DNA of 9,074 bases from DATAWZ01 sp036266975. Lineage in GTDB: Bacteria; Actinomycetota; Thermoleophilia; Solirubrobacterales; Solirubrobacteraceae. Both the position numbers and the translations under genes were made by a program. The stretch's first letter is position 1; each line of letters starts with the position of its first letter. A model generated the notes under the pieces. The model searched no databases. It had not been told where the DNA came from and saw nothing but the letters and a program-made list of their open reading frames with translations. This document shows, piece by piece, positions 4,768-9,074 of the stretch. The stretch lies in NCBI GenBank assembly GCA_036266975.1, contig DATAWZ010000210.1, positions 1 to 9,074 of the forward strand, written 5' to 3'.

Positions 4768-5607
4768 TTGATCTTACGCGCGGCGGCTGTTCAGCTCAAC
4801 GCCACCCCCGATCTGGAGCGAAACCGCGAAACGGCGGACCGGCTCGTGCGCGCCGCCGCCGCCGACGGTGCGCGATTGGTGCTGCTGCCGGAGAAATGGA
4901 GCGTGCTCGGCCCCGCCGAGGCCCTGCGCGCCGGCGCCGAGCCGCTCGACGGAGGACCCTCGATGCAGTGGGCGCGCGCGCTCGCGCGCGAGCTGTCGAT
5001 CGACCTGATCGCCGGCTCGATCGTCGAGCGTACCGCCGACGGGCTGGCCAACACCTGCGTGCACGTGGATCCGAGTGGCGAGCTGCGCGCCGCCTACCGC
5101 AAGCTGCACATGTTCGACGTCGAGGTCGACGGCGTCGCCTACCACGAGTCGGCCGTGGAGCGGGCCGGCAACGAGATCGTGACCACGCATGCCGGCGGCG
5201 TCGAGGTGGGGCTCTCCATCTGTTACGACGTGCGCTTCCCCGAGCTGTACCGCGTGCTTGCCGTGCGCGGGGCGCGGGTGCTCACCGTGCCGGCGGCGTT
5301 CACGTTCGCGACCACGCGCGACCATTGGGAGACGCTGCTGCGCGCGCGGGCGATCGAGAACGCGTGCTTCGTCCTCGCCGCCAACCAGATCGGCGAGGCG
5401 CCGCCCAAGTACCGCTCGGGCGGGCGCTCGATGATCATCGACCCGTGGGGGCTCGTCCTCGCCCAGGCCGGGGATCGCGAGAGCCACATCGTCGCCGACC
5501 TGGACCTCGACGCCTTGGACGGGGTGCGCCGCCGGCTGCCCTCGCTCGAGCATCGGCGCGCTGACGTCTACGAGTGGCCGGCGACCGCCCTGGTCGGTGC
5601 CTCGTGA
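4768..5607 (+). CDS. Carbon-nitrogen hydrolase (nitrilase superfamily amidase)
   Basis: A 279-residue cytosolic C-N hydrolase. The catalytic Glu-Lys-Cys set is complete: E42 in LVLLPEKW, K112 in YRKLHMFDV and C152 in SICYDVRFPELYR. The YRKLHMFDV and CYDVRFPE contexts, together with RARAIENACFVLAANQ (192-207), resemble the Nit1/Nit2-type omega-amidase or deaminated-glutathione amidase branch rather than true nitrilases, so hydrolysis of a small amide is more likely than of a nitrile; the physiological substrate is not readable. The start is TTG at 4768, preceded by GGAGGG; length is normal for the family. The stop overlaps the GTG of the TetR gene (GTGA), so the two are one operon, probably controlled by the palindrome at 4729-4747. 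Confidence 0.92.
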   Translation: MILRAAAVQLNATPDLERNRETADRLVRAAAADGARLVLLPEKWSVLGPAEALRAGAEPLDGGPSMQWARALARELSIDLIAGSIVERTADGLANTCVHVDPSGELRAAYRKLHMFDVEVDGVAYHESAVERAGNEIVTTHAGGVEVGLSICYDVRFPELYRVLAVRGARVLTVPAAFTFATTRDHWETLLRARAIENACFVLAANQIGEAPPKYRSGGRSMIIDPWGLVLAQAGDRESHIVADLDLDALDGVRRRLPSLEHRRADVYEWPATALVGAS

Positions 5608-6239
5608 GCGGCACCTCGCGGGCACAGGCCGCGCAGGACCGGCGCCGGCAGATCCTCGACGCCGCGGTACGCGTCTTCGCGCGCCAGGGCTTCCACGCCT
5701 GCCGGGTCTCGGACATCGCCGATGAGGCGGGCGTCGCCTATGGGCTCGTCTACCACTACTTCGCCTCCAAGGACGAGATCCTGGACACGCTCTTCCTCGA
5801 GCGCTGGCGGGTGATGCTCGACGTGATCCGCGAGGTCGATACGCGACCGGGGCCCGCCCGCGAGAAGCTCGAGGCGATCGCCTCGTTCATCATCGGCTCA
5901 TACCGCCACGATCCCGACCTGATGAAGGTGATCATCGTGGAGGTCACGCGCGCGGCGAACTCGTTCGGCCAGACCCACCTGGCCGAGATCCGCGAGGCCT
6001 ACCGCCTGATCGCCGCGATCGTGCGCAGCGCGCAGGAGGACGGCACGTTCAAGACCGAGGTGAGCGCCGAGTTCGCCGCGATGGCCTTCTACGGGGCGAT
6101 CGAGCAGATGCTCACCGGCTGGATCTTCGACCTGCTCCCCGACGACGACGAGCACTTCGAGCGCGCCGGCTGGTTGATCGTGGAGACGATCTGCGCCGGG
6201 CTGCAGAGCGAGGGCGTCGGCAGCGCGGCCGTCGGGTAG
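5604..6239 (+). CDS. TetR/AcrR-family regulator, FadR-like
   Basis: GTG at 5604 overlaps the nitrilase stop and gives a 211-residue regulator. The TetR N-domain is clear: RRQILDAAVRVFARQGF (14-30), then HTH VSDIADEAGVAYGLVYHYFA (35-54) and SKDEIL. The ligand-binding part (about 70-205) is helical, with AREKLEAIASFIIGSY and FYGAIEQMLTGWIFDL resembling the corresponding segments of Bacillus FadR (YsiA), an acyl-CoA-responsive repressor; this resemblance is by eye. An upstream in-frame ATG at 5574 lies inside the nitrilase gene and is less likely. With a FadR-like palindrome in front of its operon, autoregulation and control of the divergent DUF2804 gene are the simplest model. The effector (acyl-CoA or another ligand) is inferred. 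Confidence 0.9.
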   Translation: MSGTSRAQAAQDRRRQILDAAVRVFARQGFHACRVSDIADEAGVAYGLVYHYFASKDEILDTLFLERWRVMLDVIREVDTRPGPAREKLEAIASFIIGSYRHDPDLMKVIIVEVTRAANSFGQTHLAEIREAYRLIAAIVRSAQEDGTFKTEVSAEFAAMAFYGAIEQMLTGWIFDLLPDDDEHFERAGWLIVETICAGLQSEGVGSAAVG

Positions 6240-6283
6240 ACACGACAGCACCCGTCCCGGGCATGTGATTGAGTAACCGCGCG

Positions 6284-6418
6284 ATGAGTGATGATCTGAT
6301 GAAACGATTGATGTGGTCCGGCCTGCTCGCCGGGATCGGAGCGCTGGCCAGCGTGGCCACCCAGCGCGTGGCCGCGGTCGTCTGGCGCCGGCTCTTCCAC
6401 GAGGAGCCGCCCGAGTGA
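6284..6418 (+). CDS. 44-aa membrane protein, DUF4235-like
   Basis: ATG at 6284 opens a 44-codon frame ending TGA at 6416-6418, overlapping the next gene's GTG. It has a short hydrophilic start (MSDDLMKR), a hydrophobic segment of about residues 9-34 (WSGLLAGIGALASVATQRVA, then AVVW) and the end WRRLFHEEPPE. The pattern of a glycine/alanine-rich membrane helix followed by W..(L/F)..E.PP recalls DUF4235, a small actinobacterial membrane family often found with DUF3618 and Holin-X genes. No strong Shine-Dalgarno is seen, so the start could vary; ATG at 6299 is an alternative. It lies 44 bp after the TetR gene and may belong to the same transcript. Confidence 0.65.
   Translation: MSDDLMKRLMWSGLLAGIGALASVATQRVAAVVWRRLFHEEPPE
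6401..6406 (+). promoter_or_regulatory. Ribosome binding site inside the 44-aa gene for the Pro-rich gene
   Basis: GAGGAG at 6401-6406 lies eight bases before GTG at 6415. It encodes Glu-Glu of the upstream protein and supports the GTG start over later candidates. The same decamer GAGGAGCCGC recurs at 6421-6430, just after the start. Confidence 0.55.
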
Positions 6419-6762
6419 GCGAGGAGCCGCAGCTGCCGGACGAGGGGGCAGCGGCGCCTGACGCCGTCGACTCCAGCGCGGTGAGCGAGGAGCCGGTCGA
6501 CGCGGAGGTCGTGGCGCCCACGGCCGACGCGGCCGCGCCGCCTCCCTCGCCCGAACCGCCTCCGGCCGCGCCGCCACCGCCGCCCGTGGCTGCCGAGCCC
6601 CCGGGCTGGTCGCCCCACGACCGCCCGGCGGTCGAGGCCTCGCCCACCGCCGAGGCCTCGCCGGTGGCCACCCTGCTGCACGAGCGCCCCGAGCTGGGCG
6701 TGGCCGGCGCCTTCGTCGGCGGTCTGCTCGCGGCAACGATTCTCAAGCGCCTTGGCCGCTGA
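6415..6762 (+). CDS. Pro/Ala-rich protein with C-terminal membrane anchor, 115 aa
   Basis: GTG at 6415 overlaps the previous stop (GTGA) and is preceded by GAGGAG. The 115-residue product has an acidic start, a Pro/Ala/Glu-rich region of about residues 35-75 with runs such as APPPPPVA, a conserved-looking LLHERPELGV (87-96) and a hydrophobic C-terminus GVAGAFVGGLLAATILKRLGR, so it is probably tail-anchored with a long disordered cytoplasmic arm. I recall similar 'ERPE-hydrophobic-ILKRLG' ends in uncharacterised actinobacterial proteins encoded beside Holin-X genes. VSEEP is repeated at residues 1 and 23, from a 15-bp direct repeat. It overlaps the next gene by 11 bp. Function unknown. Confidence 0.75.
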   Translation: MSEEPQLPDEGAAAPDAVDSSAVSEEPVDAEVVAPTADAAAPPPSPEPPPAAPPPPPVAAEPPGWSPHDRPAVEASPTAEASPVATLLHERPELGVAGAFVGGLLAATILKRLGR

Positions 6763-7165
6763 GCCCGATCAGAACATCGCCCAGGCGATCGCCGAGGTCT
6801 CCGAGCACGTCTCGGCGCTGGTGCGCGACGAGATCGCGCTGGCCAAGGCCGAGGTCACGCAGAAGATCACCAAGCTCGCCAAGGGGATCGTCGTCGGGAT
6901 CGCCGCTGGCATCTTCGTGCTCGGGGCGCTGGTGTTCATCCTGGACGGGACCGCCTGGCTGCTCTACTACGTCTTCCCGATCGGCAACAACCGCGAGTTC
7001 TTCTGGGGCTTCTACTTCCTGGCCCTGATCCTGCTCGTGCTCGCCGGGTTGGCGGGCTACCTTGCCTTCCGGTTCGTGCGCGCCGGCGCCCCACCGACGC
7101 CGAAGATGGCGATCGACGAGGCCCGCAAGATCCGCGAGACCGTCTCCAGCGTGGACTCCTCATGA
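6752..7165 (+). CDS. Phage holin family protein (actinobacterial Holin-X, PF07332-like)
   Basis: A 137-residue protein starting at TTG 6752, inside the end of the previous gene. The amphipathic N-terminus HVSALVRDEIALAKAEV (19-35) is the hallmark of the Holin-X/DUF1469 family, followed by two membrane segments (about 46-74 and 84-109) and a charged cytoplasmic tail containing PPTPKMAIDEARKIRE. Despite the name, these chromosomal proteins are not known lysis proteins; they are common in actinobacteria next to DUF3618 and DUF4235 genes and are thought of as envelope-associated. No better start with a Shine-Dalgarno is visible, and the N-terminal motif must be kept. The stop overlaps the next ATG (ATGA), so the genes are coupled. 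Confidence 0.85.
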   Translation: MAAEPDQNIAQAIAEVSEHVSALVRDEIALAKAEVTQKITKLAKGIVVGIAAGIFVLGALVFILDGTAWLLYYVFPIGNNREFFWGFYFLALILLVLAGLAGYLAFRFVRAGAPPTPKMAIDEARKIRETVSSVDSS

Positions 7166-7386
7166 GCGCGCGCAGCCCGGACGAGATCCGCCGGTCGATC
7201 GAGCAGAACCGCACCGGGCTGGCGGTCTCGCTTCAGCGCCTGCGCGGTGAGGTCACCGAGCTCACCGACTGGCGCAGCCAGCTGCGCCGCAACGAGCGCG
7301 AGCTGATGATCGGCGCCGCGGTCGCGGGCTTCGTGATCGGCGGCGGGATCGCCGCGATCGGCGGGCTCCTCCGCCGCCGGCGCTAG
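7162..7386 (+). CDS. DUF3618 family small membrane protein
   Basis: A 74-residue protein starting at ATG 7162, overlapping the previous stop by four bases. The N-terminal soluble helix ARSPDEIRRSIEQNRTGLAV with following LQRLRGEV is the DUF3618 signature (R-x-P-x-x-I-x-x-x-I-x-x-x-R). A single glycine/alanine-rich membrane segment (about 49-70) is followed by a terminal RRRR, implying N- and C-termini arranged around one helix with a positive cytoplasmic end. It closes the four-gene membrane cluster. Function is unknown; the family assignment is good. Confidence 0.85.
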   Translation: MSARSPDEIRRSIEQNRTGLAVSLQRLRGEVTELTDWRSQLRRNERELMIGAAVAGFVIGGGIAAIGGLLRRRR

Positions 7387-7398
7387 CGGCATGGCGGA

Positions 7399-8271
7399 TC
7401 AGCCCGCCGTCTGGCCGACGTAGCGGCCGTCGGCGCCGCCGACGCCGATCATCCCCGGGCCGGTGTAGGTGCCGATCACCGGGCCGACCTCGGAGAGGAA
7501 CAGCGGCTCGTAGCCGTAGATCTCCAGTCCCGCCTCGCGCAGTCGCTGGGCGACGTCGGGCGCCTGGATGTGCTGGATGACCCACAAGGTCGCCCCGTCG
7601 CGGTGGCGCTCGCGCAGGTAGTGGACCATGCGATCGAAGGCGCGCCCGGCGGTGCGCACCCGCTCGACCGGCGTGATCTCGTACTCCAGCGAGAGGATCG
7701 GCTTGATCTTCAGCGCGCCGCCGATCCAGGCCTGGGCCTTGCCCACCCGCCCGCCCCGCTGCAGGTACTCCAGCGTGTCGATGCAGAACCAGATCTTCAC
7801 CGAGCGGCGGGCGTCGAGGATGTGCTGGACGACCGCGTCCAGGTCGGCGCCCTCGCGGGCCTTGAACCCGCCGGCGAGGGCGATGAAGCCCAGCCCGCCG
7901 CAGCCGGTCTCACCGTCGATCACCTCCACGCGGCCCAGATGCCCGCGCTCGTCCAGCAACTCCTTGGCCTGGCGTGCCGCGCCGGTGGTCCCCGAGATGC
8001 CGCCGGCGAGATGGACCGACGCGATGTCGTGGCCCTGCTCGAGCAGCGGCTCCCAGACCTCCAGGTAGTCGCCGATCGACGGCTGCGAGGTCGTCGGCAG
8101 CTCGGGGTCGGTGCGCAACCGCGTGTAGAAGTCGTCGAACCCGCCGAGCTCGAGCTCGCGCACGCGATCATCGCCCCAGCCGACGTACAGGCTCACCTGA
8201 CGCACGGCGAACTCGTCCAGCAGCGCCCGGGGCGCGTAGTGCGTGCTGTCGGTGACGACGGTGACGGGCAT
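7399..8271 (-). CDS. DegV family fatty-acid-binding protein
   Basis: A 290-residue DegV (FakB-like) protein, a family that binds a single fatty acid; in Firmicutes some members present it to the FakA kinase. Family landmarks: MPVTVVTDST (TDST at 7-10), TSQPS (61-65), GGISGTTGAARQAKE (90-104), LEYLQRGGRVGKAQ (167-180) with KIKPIL (188-193), and GPVIGTYTGPGMIGV (263-277). The usual His of the GTHTGPG motif is Tyr here (GTYTGPG), noted as odd. I chose ATG at 8271 because the TDST strand then begins at residue 3 as in the family; ATG at 8292 is also in frame, with AGGA shortly upstream, and would add seven residues. It converges on DUF3618 with a 12-bp gap. No FakA-type kinase gene is in the window, so its use is unknown. 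Confidence 0.9.
   Translation of the reverse strand: MPVTVVTDSTHYAPRALLDEFAVRQVSLYVGWGDDRVRELELGGFDDFYTRLRTDPELPTTSQPSIGDYLEVWEPLLEQGHDIASVHLAGGISGTTGAARQAKELLDERGHLGRVEVIDGETGCGGLGFIALAGGFKAREGADLDAVVQHILDARRSVKIWFCIDTLEYLQRGGRVGKAQAWIGGALKIKPILSLEYEITPVERVRTAGRAFDRMVHYLRERHRDGATLWVIQHIQAPDVAQRLREAGLEIYGYEPLFLSEVGPVIGTYTGPGMIGVGGADGRYVGQTAG
7414..7444. terminator. Alternating GCCGACG/CGTCGGC arms at the DUF3618 / DegV junction
   Basis: GCCGACG (7414-7420), CGTCGGC (7428-7434) and GCCGACG (7438-7444) give two mutually exclusive perfect 7-bp hairpins with 7-nt and 3-nt loops, starting 28 bases after the DUF3618 stop. They lie in the 3' end of the DegV gene and encode part of its Gly-rich tail. 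No T run follows. A tail-less bidirectional terminator is possible; codon constraint plus high GC could also explain it. Confidence 0.3.
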
Positions 8272-8369
8272 GGCTCGGCCCCGGGCGACCATCGGTCCTG
8301 CCGGCGGGCGCGAGGACCCTACCAGCCCCCTCGTGCCGCGGGCGACTGGCGTGTCAGACTCGTCCGCTC

Positions 8370-9074
8370 ATGGGAGTGACCCTCCTCACCGGCGGCGGCG
8401 GGTTCATCGGCACGCACGTCGCCCGGTTGCTGCACGAGCGCGGCGACGAGCTGCGGCTCGCGCTCCGGCCCGGGACCCGCGCCGACGATCTCGACTTCCC
8501 CTTCCACGCGGTGCAGTGCGACATCCTCGATCGCCGAGCGGTCCGTCGCGCGATGCGGGGCGTGGAGCGCGTGTTCCATCTCGCCGGGTTGACCAGCCTG
8601 CTCGCGCCGAGCGAGCTGCACTTCCGCGTCAACGTCCAGGGCACGCGAATCGTGCTCGAGGAGGCGCTGCGCGCCGAGGTGGGGCGCGTGGTCCACACCT
8701 CCTCGGTCGCCGCCGTCGGCCCGGCACCGCGCGGCACCTCGGCCGACGAGGGCCAGATCTATCAGGGCAGCACGCTCGGCGTCCCCTACGTGAGCGCCAA
8801 GCGCGAGGGCGAGGTGCAGGCCCTGCGCCTGGCCGCTCAGGGGTTGCCGGTGGTGATCGTCTGTCCTGCGCTCGTCTTCGGCGCCGGCGACCGGGGGCAC
8901 GGCTCGACGGCGATCGTGCGCCGGTTCCTGCGTCGCCAGATCCCGGCCTACGTCGACGGCGCGGTGAACGTCGTCGACGTCCAGGACGTCGCGCGCGGCC
9001 ACCTGCTCGCCGAGGAGAAGGGGAGGGTGGGCGAGCGCTACATCCTCGGGAACCGCAACTTCACTCTGGATCGC
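8370..9074 (+). CDS. Extended SDR, HpnA/dihydroflavonol-reductase-like epimerase/reductase, 3' end outside
   Basis: ATG at 8370 opens a frame that stays open to the window edge (235 codons, no stop). The N-terminus VTLLTGGGGFIGTHVARLL carries the TGxxGFIG nucleotide-binding motif (7-14), CDILD (50-54) is the adenine-side acidic motif, VHTSSVAAVG (108-117) provides the catalytic Ser region, and YVSAK (140-144) is the YxxxK active site. Downstream IPAYVDGAVNVVDVQDVARGH and GERYILGN resemble the hopanoid-associated sugar epimerase HpnA and dihydroflavonol-4-reductase-like proteins. It most likely catalyses an NAD(P)-dependent reduction or epimerisation. The substrate is uncertain, and no other hopanoid gene is visible. 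About 90-100 residues are probably missing. It is divergent from DegV across a 98-bp gap in which I see no firm promoter. Confidence 0.88.
   Translation, partial: MGVTLLTGGGGFIGTHVARLLHERGDELRLALRPGTRADDLDFPFHAVQCDILDRRAVRRAMRGVERVFHLAGLTSLLAPSELHFRVNVQGTRIVLEEALRAEVGRVVHTSSVAAVGPAPRGTSADEGQIYQGSTLGVPYVSAKREGEVQALRLAAQGLPVVIVCPALVFGAGDRGHGSTAIVRRFLRRQIPAYVDGAVNVVDVQDVARGHLLAEEKGRVGERYILGNRNFTLDR

Noticed and set aside
4980..4993. 14-bp perfect palindrome GCTCGCGCGCGAGC
   Set aside because: Lies inside the nitrilase-family coding sequence (Ala-Leu-Ala-Arg-Glu codons) and is expected by chance in such GC-alternating DNA.
4774..5625. 283-codon minus-strand frame opposite the nitrilase-family gene
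   Set aside because: The catalytic Glu-Lys-Cys set on the plus strand is complete; the frame is low-complexity.
6633..6662. 12-bp direct repeat CGAGGCCTCGCC in the Pro-rich gene
   Set aside because: Encodes a repeated Glu-Ala-Ser-Pro in a low-complexity region; no sign of a mobile or CRISPR-type repeat.
6752..7165. Holin as a sign of a prophage
   Set aside because: Holin-X proteins are common chromosomal genes in actinobacteria; no endolysin, integrase, structural gene or attachment site is present.
8272..8369. Promoter candidates between DegV and SDR (TAGGGT on minus, CAGACT on plus)
   Set aside because: Neither hexamer has a -35 partner at suitable spacing; too weak to annotate.
7570..8379. 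269-codon plus-strand frame opposite DegV
   Set aside because: The DegV gene on the minus strand explains the sequence; the shadow has no family features.
8319..9002. 227-codon minus-strand frame at the right end
   Set aside because: Antisense to the SDR gene, whose TGxxGFIG and YxxxK motifs are intact.

Overview
The window is very GC-rich, with compact, overlapping genes and frequent GTG/TTG starts. This points to a high-GC actinobacterium. The combination of a WS/DGAT acyltransferase, a DUF2804 protein, a BKACE-MerR pair and a small Holin-X/DUF3618 membrane cluster would fit the Thermoleophilia (Solirubrobacterales-like), but that placement is inference from gene content and style, not a database match. 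No rRNA, tRNA, CRISPR array, insertion sequence or prophage was found.

Layout, left to right: (1) The 3' end of an enoyl-CoA hydratase gene (+) converges on a wax-ester-synthase/diacylglycerol-acyltransferase gene (-); their stop codons overlap and a perfect 10-bp hairpin lies just beyond. Upstream of the acyltransferase, and apparently translationally coupled to it, is a 70-residue protein with a CxxC...HxxC zinc-ribbon-like pattern. (2) A gene-free stretch of about 370 bp (2079-2444) is rich in structure: a perfect 10-bp inverted repeat, a classic intrinsic terminator with GUGA loop and T run, a TCAAGG-N3-CCTTGA palindrome and two tandem heptamer duplications, all upstream of a beta-keto acid cleavage enzyme (BKACE/DUF849) gene. 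(3) BKACE overlaps a MerR-type regulator that seems to carry two MerR-like HTH segments; the pair forms a two-gene operon converging on a DUF2804 gene. (4) The DUF2804 gene (possibly leaderless) and a nitrilase-family amidohydrolase gene diverge from a 58-bp region holding a palindrome that resembles the Bacillus FadR (TetR-family) operator; the nitrilase gene overlaps a FadR-like TetR regulator gene. (5) After 44 bp comes a tightly overlapping run of four small membrane-associated proteins: a 44-residue DUF4235-like protein, a Pro-rich tail-anchored protein, a Holin-X family protein and DUF3618. (6) A DegV-family fatty-acid-binding protein gene (-) converges on this run, and an extended SDR related to HpnA/dihydroflavonol reductase leaves the window on + from 8370.

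Several genes handle acyl chains: enoyl-CoA hydratase (beta-oxidation-type hydration), WS/DGAT (storage wax ester or triacylglycerol), DegV (fatty acid binding) and a FadR-like TetR (an acyl-CoA-sensing type of regulator). A plausible reading is a lipid/acyl-CoA metabolic neighbourhood with local regulators, next to a small envelope module. The best candidates for something undescribed are the attenuator-like RNA in front of BKACE, the FadR-like operator shared by the DUF2804 and nitrilase-TetR transcription units, and the zinc-ribbon micro-protein coupled to WS/DGAT.
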